This document shows positions 35,901 to 43,260 of a stretch of 64,000 nt of DNA, one piece after another. Numbering within the stretch: position 1 is the first letter of the stretch; every line of letters begins with the position of its first letter. This DNA is from an uncultured Bacteroidales bacterium (GTDB lineage: Bacteria; Bacteroidota; Bacteroidia; Bacteroidales; UBA932), in contig CALVDH010000001.1 of assembly GCA_944326235.1 (NCBI GenBank), positions 95,574 through 159,573 of the forward strand, written 5' to 3'. Under the pieces are notes generated by a model. It was not told where the DNA came from. It was given only the letters and a program-made list of their open reading frames with translations, and ran no database searches. Both the position numbers and the translations under genes were made by a program.

Positions 35901-37203
35901 GAAGGCTATACATGCCAAGGTCTTCGGCCCCGAGTTTGCCGCCCACAAGTACGACAAGAAGTGCTTCGAGGGTATCTACTCCGTGGATGACCAGGTAATC
36001 TGGAATGTCCGCAGCGAGCTCCGCGCCAGGATGATAGAAGTGGTAAAGAAACGTATCTCCAACCCCGAGATATCCAGCCATTACTCGCCTCATCAGGTTG
36101 TGACCATCATGGATACCCTGCGCAGCGATGTCCTGACCATAGGTTTCGCCCGCCGTTTCGCCACATATAAGAGAGCCCATCTGCTTTTCCGCGACCTGGA
36201 CCGTCTCGATGAGATCATAAACAATCCTGAACGTCCGGTACAGTTCATTTTCGCGGGTAAGGCCCATCCCGCCGACAAGGCCGGTCAGGACCTCATCAAG
36301 CGTATCGTGGACATCTCCAAGATGCCCCAGTTCATCGGCAAGATAGTATTCGTACCCAACTACGACATGAACCTGGCCAAGGCCATGGTACAGGGCGTGG
36401 ACGTGTGGATGAATACCCCGACCCGTCCTCTCGAGGCTTCCGGTACATCGGGCGAGAAGGCCGCCATGAACGGAGTGATGCACTTCTCCGTGCTCGACGG
36501 CTGGTGGATCGAGGGCTACAGGAAGGATGCCGGCTGGGCCCTGCCCATGGAGCGCACCTACGAGGACCAGAACTTCCAGGACGAACTGGACGCCGCCACC
36601 ATCTACAACATCATAGAGAACGAGATTGCTCCCGGCTTCTACGATGAGAGGGATAAGACGACTGGAGTTCCCTCCCAGTGGATCACATACATCAAGAACA
36701 CCATCGCGCAGGTGGCCTCCAACTTCACCACCAACAGGATGCTCAACGACTATCTCGACAAATACTACATGCCGTTGTATCAGAGAACTCTCAAGCTCAA
36801 CGCCGACGACTGTGCAGTAGCCCGCGAGATAGCTTTCTGGAAGAAGAACATCCGTCACAGCTGGCAGCACATCGAGATCAAGGACTATGTCCGTCCGACC
36901 GATGCCAACGACCAGCCGATGCTCGGCAAGGAGCGGACCTTCGAGGTAGAACTCTTCCTGGGCGACATCAATCCCAACGACATAGGAGTCGAACTCGTAT
37001 GGGCGGAGCAGGACCGCAAGGGTGTATATCACGTGCGCAAGTGCTTCACTTTCGACTACGAGTCGGGTTCAGGAGGCACAGCCCGCTACGTATGCCATCT
37101 CATACCTACAGCGACAGGTGTCTATTATCTGACTGTCAGGGTATTCGCTAAGAATGACCTCCTGCCTCACCGTCAGGACCTGGAGCTCGTGAGATGGTTG
37201 TAG
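32968..37203 (+). CDS. Fused glycogen synthase (GT3) and alpha-glucan phosphorylase (GT35)
   Basis: A 1411-residue protein in two enzyme halves. Residues 1 to about 565 are a eukaryote-type GT3 glycogen synthase: FEASWEVCNKVGGIHTVL at the N-terminus, HFHEWMTGAG and YYEPWGYTPLE in the middle. From about 570 a DUF3417 segment (PERLRWLDTISKNLWWCWN) opens the phosphorylase, followed by GGLGILAGDYLKESSD, YVTNGVHYPTW and TSGEKAAMNG, where Lys1164 would hold pyridoxal phosphate. Synthesis and phosphorolysis of glycogen are opposite reactions, so the fusion puts both in one polypeptide. Sequence quality looks good, with no in-frame stops at the junction. It is cytoplasmic; ribF overlaps its stop by ten bases. 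Confidence 0.93.
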   Translation: MSTEKVVMPDYLFEASWEVCNKVGGIHTVLATKSLNLSEELGSNHIHIGPDVWVDTAQNPEFTEDPILFRTWRIAAAEEGLRLRVGRWNIPGKPIAILVDFSQFISKKNEIFTSLWEKFKLDSLSGQWDFIEAALFGYAAGKVIESFVNFNLQPHHRVVAHFHEWMTGAGILYLKGSKAHIGTIFTTHATVVGRCLACNNVPLYDTLNNCNADEKARYYNVMAKHSLERCAAVNADVFTTVSDITATECERLLGKKVDLITPNGFDNSILPSKEKKAEAMAEGRKALLTLASAMCGEDCSDAFIMGISGRYEYKNKGIDAYLDVLGRLNNSGSCNRTVVAFIMVPAGHNGPDKELVAKLAGDGSGYQCLTTHSLNEPGNDIILNRIKALGLVNSPGSKVKVVYVPSYLNGDDGVLNRKYYDLLMAMDLTVFPSYYEPWGYTPLESLAFGVPTVTTTLAGFGLWVRSHYNAAHPSITIVPRNDSNYDQVVDTVLKQVLEMTRLTPETMEHYRANAVEVSEIALWKHNIYYYKQAYSLALDRVVHAMGAFPEYREDQVQNYHRIEVNRPSWSRIIVTRVMPERLRWLDTISKNLWWCWNQEAMDLFMSINPDLWKKCEKNPIALLDRLTLDDYKRLEADTDFLARLDAVTEIFKTYMEGKKDRPSPSIAYFSMEYGLDTSLKIYSGGLGILAGDYLKESSDMRVKMTGVGLLYRYGYFSQRLTAQGDQVADYEPQDFFKIPAMPVRDENGNWKMVSIVFPGRTVHAKIWKVDVGRTELYLLDTDFEDNLPEDRQITHHLYGGDWENRLKQELLLGIGGIRALRALGIHCDIYHCNEGHAAFIGLERLREYVAAGISYNEALELVRCSSLFTTHTPVPAGHDAFSEDLLRTYMNHYPQRMKIDWETMMALGKINPTDHNEKFSMSNLACNLSQEVNGVSWMHGKVSQEILGGLWPGYLPEELHIGYVTNGVHYPTWTAPQWKAIHAKVFGPEFAAHKYDKKCFEGIYSVDDQVIWNVRSELRARMIEVVKKRISNPEISSHYSPHQVVTIMDTLRSDVLTIGFARRFATYKRAHLLFRDLDRLDEIINNPERPVQFIFAGKAHPADKAGQDLIKRIVDISKMPQFIGKIVFVPNYDMNLAKAMVQGVDVWMNTPTRPLEASGTSGEKAAMNGVMHFSVLDGWWIEGYRKDAGWALPMERTYEDQNFQDELDAATIYNIIENEIAPGFYDERDKTTGVPSQWITYIKNTIAQVASNFTTNRMLNDYLDKYYMPLYQRTLKLNADDCAVAREIAFWKKNIRHSWQHIEIKDYVRPTDANDQPMLGKERTFEVELFLGDINPNDIGVELVWAEQDRKGVYHVRKCFTFDYESGSGGTARYVCHLIPTATGVYYLTVRVFAKNDLLPHRQDLELVRWL

Positions 37204-38081
37204 CCGCCACTGGTTTCTTCGACGGAGTGCACGCCGGACACCGGGCCGTACTTCAGGTGCTGAAGGATACGGCCCGGGAGGAAGGCGAGGAAAGTGCGGT
37301 GGTCACATTCTGGCCTCATCCGCGCAATGTCCTCCAGCAGGACGCCTCCACTTTCCGTCTGCTCAACACCCTGGACGAGAAGAGAGAACTCATCTACCGT
37401 TTCGGCATAGACCATGTCCATGTCGTCCCGTTCACCCGGGATTTCAGCCAGCTGAGCACGACCGAATTCATGAAAGAGTATCTCGTGGACCGCTTCCGCG
37501 CAGATACTCTTATCATTGGTTATGACCACCGGCTCGGACGCTCGTCCACGGCCTCCCGGGAGGAACTTGCAGCCTTGGCCGCTTCCGTAGGCCTTAGGAC
37601 CCGTATCGTGGAGGAGGTGCACTGCGGTGACCGGAAGGTCAGCTCAACCCAGATCCGCAACGCCATCGCCGCCGGAGAAGTTCAGGAGGCTGCCGGGATG
37701 CTGGGTTACCGCTATTCCCTCCTCGGGGTAGTAGTCGCCGGTAACAAGCTAGGCAGGACAATGGGCTTTCCCACGGCCAACATGGAACTCTACGAGCCGT
37801 TGAAGATAGTCCCTGCCAACGGGGTCTATGCCGTCGAGGTGGAGGTCCTCGGGCAGCGTCACGGCGGCATCTGCAACATCGGCACCCGTCCCACCGTAGG
37901 CTCCGGCAACGCCCGCACCATAGAGACCAATATTTTCGACTTCAACGACGACATCTACGGCCTCGACCTCCGCATCAATTTCATCGCCCGCCTCCGCGAC
38001 GAGCACCGCTTCGCCTCCCTCGATGAGCTGCGGCACCAGCTGGAGGCCGACCGCAGGCAGGCTTCGGTATATTTTGGTTAA
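37194..38081 (+). CDS. ribF: Bifunctional riboflavin kinase/FAD synthetase
   Basis: Converts riboflavin to FMN and then FAD. The 295-residue protein has the nucleotidyltransferase half with GFFDGVHAGHRAVL at residues 7-20, DHRLGRSS (GYDHRLG) and SSTQIRNAI, and the C-terminal kinase half with GNKLGRTMGFPTANM and GICNIGTRPTVG. The start MVVAATGF overlaps the previous stop by ten bases; compared with the family it is slightly short at the N-terminus. It is the last gene of the glycogen operon. Confidence 0.94.
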   Translation: MVVAATGFFDGVHAGHRAVLQVLKDTAREEGEESAVVTFWPHPRNVLQQDASTFRLLNTLDEKRELIYRFGIDHVHVVPFTRDFSQLSTTEFMKEYLVDRFRADTLIIGYDHRLGRSSTASREELAALAASVGLRTRIVEEVHCGDRKVSSTQIRNAIAAGEVQEAAGMLGYRYSLLGVVVAGNKLGRTMGFPTANMELYEPLKIVPANGVYAVEVEVLGQRHGGICNIGTRPTVGSGNARTIETNIFDFNDDIYGLDLRINFIARLRDEHRFASLDELRHQLEADRRQASVYFG

Positions 38082-38183
38082 TAGGTTCTTCTCTTATTTG
38101 GGTCCGTTAAGCCCTTGCACAATGGTAAGCACTGCAGCATCTATTAATAGCAATGTTTTGATAGTCAATATTTTCCGTCAGGC

Positions 38184-38227
38184 CGCTGATCTTTGCGCCA
38201 GCTTCGTGGATGCCGAAAAGATCAGCG
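38184..38227. repeat. 11-bp perfect inverted repeat after ribF
   Basis: CGCTGATCTTT at 38184-38194 pairs with AAAGATCAGCG at 38217-38227 across 22 bases. No T tract follows, so it is not a standard terminator. The rest of the 293-base gap between ribF and the TPR gene holds only two AATGGTAAG repeats and a promoter. Confidence 0.5.
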
Positions 38228-38362
38228 CCTAATGGTAAGTGTTTGATTATCGAGTAATTGCAAAACTTCCCCGCTTCCCTGCTTACCGTTGCCGGCCACC
38301 GCACACACAGATTGAGGCGCCATCGGTATTACGGAGCCGGACGGCCATCAGCCATTATTCAC

Positions 38363-38370
38363 TATCTTTG
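38363..38370 (+). promoter_or_regulatory. -7 promoter box of the TPR-HTH gene
   Basis: TATCTTTG, ending four bases before ATG 38375; a leaderless transcript is expected. Confidence 0.6.
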
Positions 38371-38374
38371 CCGT

Positions 38375-40156
38375 ATGAAAGCCCTCAGTGCATACATTCC
38401 TGTCCCGCTCCTGCTGGCAGCCCTCATCCTGCTGTCCGCCTCATCCTGCTCCGACCGCAGCGGACGGGTCAGCGCAGCATTGTCCGCAGCCGACTCGCTG
38501 ATGATGACCGATCCGCGTGCAGCGCTGGATACACTGCTGACAATAGACAGTTCAAAGATATCCATATTTAAGAAGAGGGAGCAGTCGTACTATTCTTTGC
38601 TGATGACAGAGGCACGGTATAAATGCTGGTTGCCTGTAGATTGCGATACAGCAATTTTTGAATCAGCAGCCTATTACGGTCTTCATGGGCCAGATGATAA
38701 ATTGGCAAGGGCAGTGATGATGGTCGGCGCAGTGCATACTGAACGTTCTGAATCTGTTTTGGCATTAGAGTCGTATAAAGAGGCTGAGCCAATTATGAAA
38801 ACATTGGATGATAGGGAGCAACTTGGATTACTGCATACTAAAATGGGGGCATTATATCAATTGACATTTAACGATGTGTCGTCCGCAGTGTATAGATATC
38901 GGCAAGCTTTGCTTTGTTTTGAGCATGTTGAGGCAGAAAGGAGGTTGGCAAGAGCTTGTCTCACTTTGTCAAGAGTTCTTCTTTCAGATAAGGATTCAGT
39001 GGAGATATGGAAAACTTATTATAGAAGGGGTTTGGATTATGCAGAGATCTATCGTGATTCTGTGTGCTTTGTTGAAGCGTTGAATCAGTATGTATATTAT
39101 CTTTATTTTATCGAAAAAGATTATTCCGAGTCAATAAGAATTTCAAAATATGCATTGAAGACATACTCAAAATATTGTAGTTTCAATTATTATTGTGATT
39201 TCTTATCCTTATCATCCGCCAGTTATGCCCGTTTAGGAAATTTAGATTCAGCGAAAATACTTGTAGAAAAATTCCCACATGGAAATCCTGTCTCGGAAAT
39301 GATGTGGCATAAAGTAAAAGCCGTGTTGGCTGAGTGCTCTCAGGATTGGGAATCTGCGTATATGCATAGTAAGATTTCCCAATCTAAAAGAGATAGCATT
39401 AATAATATTGGAAATGCTGTAAATCTGCAGGAGAGAGAGAGGTACTTGGATATACGCTATCAGAATTTGCTGCAGCAGTATGAAAAGAGAGGTTATCAAG
39501 TTGTTATATTAATAGTGGTATCAATCTTGACGGTACTGTGTAGTATGGCTGTTGTCATGCTCGCAAGATACAGGCATCTTCGTTTAGGAGTCAGAAGGGT
39601 TCTAGATTCAGCAAGGCAAAAACATGGAGTGGAATTGAATGATGTCAATGATACAGAAAACTTAGAAATTCTTTCCAAGCACTTGGACAAATTGGCGGGC
39701 CGGGACAGCACTTTTGAAAAGTCAGCGGAGACTATGCAGATAATAAAAAAGCAAATAGTATTTATCGATAGTATATTGGATAATTATTATACGTATTGTA
39801 ATGGAGATAAATTCAGGGCTTGTGTAGAAGATGTAATTGAGGCTAATTTCCCTAAAAAAGGGATAAAGAAGGAGATGATAAAAATCGCAGAGGTTTTGTA
39901 TCCAGGATTTCTAGAACATTTGCGGGACAAGTATGGATTGTCAGAAACAGATTCTTATTATATATCATTACTATTATGCGGGTTCAGCAATCGTACCCAG
40001 CAAGTTCTTACCAGAACAAAGATAGAGTCAATTTCAGTTGCTCGTTCAAAGGTGGCTGCGAAAACAGGTAAAAGTACAATGCTGTCAAAACTGATATTGC
40101 TGGAATTGGAAGATTATGCATCCAATTTAAATGCAGATACAGGTATAAATTCTTAG
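38375..40156 (+). CDS. Membrane-anchored TPR sensor with C-terminal LuxR-like HTH
   Basis: A 593-residue protein typical of Bacteroidales one-component membrane regulators. An N-terminal lipoprotein-like signal ends in SASSCSD; a helical, TPR-like extracytoplasmic domain follows (about 40-370); a membrane span lies near residues 383-405 (VVILIVVSILTVLCSMAVVML); the cytoplasmic tail ends with a degenerate LuxR-type HTH (LSETDSYYISLLLCGFSNR to about residue 560). Gene start and end differ in composition: the first ~190 bases are GC-rich like the core genome, while everything after about 38565 is AT-rich. Its neighbour genes encode exported proteins, including a C10 protease, that it may control. 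Signal and target are unknown. Confidence 0.78.
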   Translation: MKALSAYIPVPLLLAALILLSASSCSDRSGRVSAALSAADSLMMTDPRAALDTLLTIDSSKISIFKKREQSYYSLLMTEARYKCWLPVDCDTAIFESAAYYGLHGPDDKLARAVMMVGAVHTERSESVLALESYKEAEPIMKTLDDREQLGLLHTKMGALYQLTFNDVSSAVYRYRQALLCFEHVEAERRLARACLTLSRVLLSDKDSVEIWKTYYRRGLDYAEIYRDSVCFVEALNQYVYYLYFIEKDYSESIRISKYALKTYSKYCSFNYYCDFLSLSSASYARLGNLDSAKILVEKFPHGNPVSEMMWHKVKAVLAECSQDWESAYMHSKISQSKRDSINNIGNAVNLQERERYLDIRYQNLLQQYEKRGYQVVILIVVSILTVLCSMAVVMLARYRHLRLGVRRVLDSARQKHGVELNDVNDTENLEILSKHLDKLAGRDSTFEKSAETMQIIKKQIVFIDSILDNYYTYCNGDKFRACVEDVIEANFPKKGIKKEMIKIAEVLYPGFLEHLRDKYGLSETDSYYISLLLCGFSNRTQQVLTRTKIESISVARSKVAAKTGKSTMLSKLILLELEDYASNLNADTGINS

Positions 40157-40276
40157 TAAATCATATTGCTGACAATGGCTGTAGGAGCGTGTGAGCGTTT
40201 TCTTGTGTATATAAGATTAATTTGTGTAAAATGTTGAAAAACAGGTGCGTTTATTCTCCTTTTCTAAGATTTTAAA

Positions 40277-40308
40277 TTTGGCATGGAGAGCATCCAATAA
40301 TATATTTG
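40277..40308 (+). promoter_or_regulatory. -33 and -7 promoter of the small secreted protein gene
   Basis: TTTG at 40277-40280 and TATATTTG at 40301-40308 are separated by 20 bases, the expected Bacteroidota spacing. The ATG follows at 40331. Confidence 0.65.
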
Positions 40309-40330
40309 GAACAAATTTAAAATAAAGCTT

Positions 40331-40696
40331 ATGAAAAGGATTTTTTTAATTACGATGTTGCTGTTTAATGCCGCCTTTATAGGAATTTCATCAGTTTCAC
40401 AGGATGAAGATTACACTATTGAAATTTTAAGAACAACAGATGCGATGACTCGTGGATTAGAACTGAATAATCCGAGTGGAGAAATAAGTGGAGCTATACT
40501 TACTCTTTCATTTCAGAGTAGTGGAAATTATGAACTATATATAAAGAATAGTTTAGGAATTATCGTCTATATTTCAACCCTACCTGCGGACGGTATGGAA
40601 TACACCTACGACCTTTCCGGCATCGGTGGATGCATGTTCCGTCTTGTCCTTGACGGCCCTGGCGGTATGTATGAAGGATATTTTACCATAAATTGA
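40331..40696 (+). CDS. Small secreted beta-rich protein, DUF3244-like
   Basis: A 121-residue protein with a signal peptide (MKRIFLITMLLFNAAFIGIS) and a mature domain of alternating hydrophobic strands. The pattern YELYIKNSLGIIVYISTLPADGMEYTYDL and a closing RLVLDGPGGMYEGYFTI fits the DUF3244/Ig-like Bacteroidota secreted proteins, without being a secure match. The 5' half is AT-rich; the last ~120 bases are GC-rich like the core genome. Located between the TPR regulator and the C10 protease; a role as inhibitor or partner of the protease is possible but unsupported. Confidence 0.6.
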   Translation: MKRIFLITMLLFNAAFIGISSVSQDEDYTIEILRTTDAMTRGLELNNPSGEISGAILTLSFQSSGNYELYIKNSLGIIVYISTLPADGMEYTYDLSGIGGCMFRLVLDGPGGMYEGYFTIN

Positions 40697-40975
40697 CAGG
40701 CCATGAATAACCAGTTAATTCTTCTACATGGCTGAAGTGGCCGTGGCATTGTATCAGAGCAGTTCATATTTAAGAGCGCGTTAATATCACGCTCACAGAA
40801 TAAAGTTACTATAGTGCTCTGCCATCATGCTCAAGTGAATAGGTGAATGTCCGGCAATATCCGACAATTAGGTTGAAAGTGAGATTTTTTCTGCGTAGAG
40901 ACCAGTTGTTATGGAAATTTTTATATCTTTATCAAAATAGCATACCTTGATGTGTGGTTAACTCATCGAAAAATT
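40697..40975. other. Non-coding gap before the C10 protease
   Basis: No gene is seen. It contains a small hairpin (GAGCG/CGCTC at about 40772-40792) and a near-match -7 box TATCTTTA at 40924-40931 that may serve the protease gene. Confidence 0.4.
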
Positions 40976-42343
40976 ATGAAAAGTAAATCATCAAATAAAA
41001 TATTTTATATCTCTTTTTCTGCAATTTTGTTGCTTGCCGTTTTACATTCTTGTGATATTGACAGCCGTCACGAATTTGAATGTCTCAACACCAATCCGCA
41101 TAATGTGACGATTGAAGATGCCCTGGAGAATCTTAATTCAGCACTTGACCTTATAAACGGAGGTACAAAATCCCCGATATCTGCTGAAATTGCAAATGTA
41201 AGATTGATAACACCTTTTGATTTACCCCTGGATACTAAATCCCAGAGTGGACAAAATGACTTTGAGCAGCTTGTTTATGTGGTGGATTTTGAAGATGAAC
41301 AAGGATTTGCGGTGCTTGGGGCGGATGACCGTTTTGTTCCAGTCCTTGTTATTACAGAACAAGGCAGTTCCCCAAAGAATATAGTAGATCCTCCATCTCT
41401 GGATCCGGGTACTACATCTCCTGACGGCTTGACGCTGGATCAATTGTATTGCGAGGAAGATGATGAGTATTATCTGGGAGGAAATGAAGACATGGTCGGA
41501 ACTTTGATAAGTGATTACATTGTAAAAACTATGAATGGTGGTGTTAATCCTCCTGGAATGGATGACGGGTCCGATCCAAATCCAGGTGATGACGATCCTA
41601 CCAATCCAGGAGAGGACATTCCAGGTGGTGGAACGGATTACACTATTGTTCCGGCGTTGCTCAATACTAAGTGGAGCCAGAATTACCCTTTTAATTCTGA
41701 TATCACGCACACGGATTTCTGGGGACAGCCGCGGCCAATAGGTTGTACAACTACAGCTACGATTCAAATACTCGCGTATCTGAAAAATGTATCATTGGAA
41801 AATAAGTTCGGGATAACAAACTCAACGTGGTATGATATAGAAAATTGTGAGTACGGCCTGGCAAATGATCCGCAGTTGAGTTCAGATCTTGCTGTTTTGG
41901 GCAAGAAGGCAGCTGACGGAATAGGTGTAATTTATAATTTTGCATTTAGTGGACAGACATTTGCTACGCCATCCGCAGCAAAGAGATACTTAAAGTCTTT
42001 AGGTTATTCTGGTGCAAAAACGAATATCGGATATTCTTTAACTAAGATAAAAGATATGCTGAAACTTCGAAAGCCGGTGTTGATAGGTGCGCTTCCTAGC
42101 AATATCAAGGGACACGCGTGGGTGATTGACGGAATATATGAGCAAAGAAATACATCATATCCTGCGAATAAACAGACTTTACTTCATTGTAATTGGGGAT
42201 GGGGCGGCAATGCTGACGGATATTATGAGTCAGAGCTATTTGATCTGACACAGGGAGCTGTTATGTTTGATGACAAAGATACCGGCAGTTCTGATACAAG
42301 GAATATGTCGGACTGGTGGTGGTTTAGAATTGTAACCTATTAA
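40976..42343 (+). CDS. Lipoprotein C10 family cysteine protease (streptopain-like)
   Basis: A 455-residue exported protease. A signal peptide ends in a lipobox LHSC, so the protein is lipid-anchored. An N-terminal propeptide (about 35-185) precedes a Pro/Asp/Gly-rich linker (about 195-225) and the catalytic domain. The nucleophile is Cys257 in PIGCTTTATIQILAYL, the general base is His380 in KGHAWVIDGI, and CNWGWGGNADGYY closes the family signature. C10 proteases of Bacteroidales act outside the cell on host or bacterial proteins. The gene lies in AT-rich DNA with a TPR regulator and a small secreted protein upstream. Confidence 0.9.
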   Translation: MKSKSSNKIFYISFSAILLLAVLHSCDIDSRHEFECLNTNPHNVTIEDALENLNSALDLINGGTKSPISAEIANVRLITPFDLPLDTKSQSGQNDFEQLVYVVDFEDEQGFAVLGADDRFVPVLVITEQGSSPKNIVDPPSLDPGTTSPDGLTLDQLYCEEDDEYYLGGNEDMVGTLISDYIVKTMNGGVNPPGMDDGSDPNPGDDDPTNPGEDIPGGGTDYTIVPALLNTKWSQNYPFNSDITHTDFWGQPRPIGCTTTATIQILAYLKNVSLENKFGITNSTWYDIENCEYGLANDPQLSSDLAVLGKKAADGIGVIYNFAFSGQTFATPSAAKRYLKSLGYSGAKTNIGYSLTKIKDMLKLRKPVLIGALPSNIKGHAWVIDGIYEQRNTSYPANKQTLLHCNWGWGGNADGYYESELFDLTQGAVMFDDKDTGSSDTRNMSDWWWFRIVTY

Positions 42344-42356
42344 TAATGTTCTTATT

Positions 42357-42842
42357 ATGAAAAAGTTTTATCTGATTGTTGTTCTTGTCATTTTGGGTCA
42401 GATGACTGCGTTGGCTCAATACCGGACAGGCGGAGAAGGCGAACTGCATTACCGGAACGGTGCGTTGTACACTTCGGATAACGTTAAGGTAAGCAGTTCG
42501 GCTGCCATGTCATACATGTCGCAGGAGGATTATGAGCAGTATTTCCAGAAAGGAAGCAGGCTGTTCAGGTCCGGAATAATAGTGAGTTCTGTAGGAGCCG
42601 GAATAATAGCCGCTACTGTACTTTTTGATGTCATCTACAGTCAGGTTACTTATGATCCTTCACTCGCAGAACTTAATTTGGGCTACATTCCGGTGGCCAG
42701 CATACTCGGAGCGAGTGTCGGAGGGGCTTTGCTCCTGGCCAGTGTGCCGCTGTATTGGGTGGGCACAGTAAAGCTCAAAAAGGCGGCAACACTTTCTTTT
42801 GCACCCCCTTCCGGCGGTGTGGGGCTCGCAGTCAGATTTTAG
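42357..42842 (+). CDS. Exported membrane protein of unknown function
   Basis: A 161-residue protein with a signal peptide (cleavage after MTALAQ, about residue 20), a conserved-looking segment around YRNGALYTSDNVKVSSS, and two hydrophobic helices (about 73-95 and 112-135). Similar small proteins follow outer-membrane genes in Bacteroidales, but no family is named here. It begins 13 bases after the protease stop and is followed by a broken outer-membrane gene. Confidence 0.6.
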   Translation: MKKFYLIVVLVILGQMTALAQYRTGGEGELHYRNGALYTSDNVKVSSSAAMSYMSQEDYEQYFQKGSRLFRSGIIVSSVGAGIIAATVLFDVIYSQVTYDPSLAELNLGYIPVASILGASVGGALLLASVPLYWVGTVKLKKAATLSFAPPSGGVGLAVRF

Positions 42843-42857
42843 TATAAACAGTATAAG

Positions 42858-43153
42858 ATGAAAGCGTTATTGACTATCGCTGCGGCGGTGCTGTTTGCCG
42901 GTACGGTGCTGCAGGCGCAGACTGTGCAGGAGAGTAAGGCCAGGTATACGGTGATGATGGAGACGAGGGTGGCGGGAGGACTGACGGGGAACGGGGATTA
43001 TGAGGCTCTGGAGTGGACCGTTGCGCCGGGATAGGCAGGGCAGTGCCCTATCTCGGACTGGGCCTCAGATATTACCACCCCTATTCGAATCCGGATGTAA
43101 TCCTGACCCGGACTCTGGCCCTGACAGCAACATTCGGAGTCCTGCTGTTTTAG
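42858..43153 (+). pseudogene. Frameshifted and shortened outer-membrane protein gene
   Basis: The first 58 codons (42858-43034) give a signal peptide and MMETRVAGGLTGNG, ending at TAG. In the -1 frame from 43031 a second piece continues without pause: GRAVPYLGLGLRYYHPY to a final GVLLF and stop at 43153. The closing beta-strand and terminal Phe are typical of outer-membrane beta-barrels, so the two pieces look like the N- and C-terminal ends of one barrel gene with an internal deletion and frameshift. Confidence 0.6.
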
Positions 43154-43176
43154 GCGCATTGTCAGAGAAATTCATG

Positions 43177-43230
43177 ACTGCTGAATAAAAAGTGCACTTT
43201 CCGAAAAAAGTGCACTTTTTATTCAGCAGT
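43177..43230. repeat. 24-bp perfect inverted repeat with two nested palindromes
   Basis: Arms 43177-43200 and 43207-43230 are exact reverse complements with a six-base loop. Each arm contains the 12-bp palindrome AAAGTGCACTTT, whose centres are 18 bp apart. Five T residues follow, then the -7 box of the ATPase gene. It could be an operator pair, a terminator for upstream reading, or both. Confidence 0.85.
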
Positions 43231-43235
43231 TTTTA

Positions 43236-43243
43236 TATCTTTG
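43236..43243 (+). promoter_or_regulatory. -7 promoter box of the AAA/DUF4143 gene
   Basis: TATCTTTG, six bases after the large inverted repeat and 17 bases before ATG 43261. Confidence 0.6.
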
Positions 43244-43260
43244 TCTCCTGAACCAATGCG

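Noticed and set aside
32956..37032. Long open frames antisense to the fused glycogen enzyme (over 500 and nearly 700 codons)
   Set aside because: They are exact shadows of a well-identified gene in GC-rich DNA, with no promoter, no family similarity and His/Val/Gly-rich composition typical of antisense frames.
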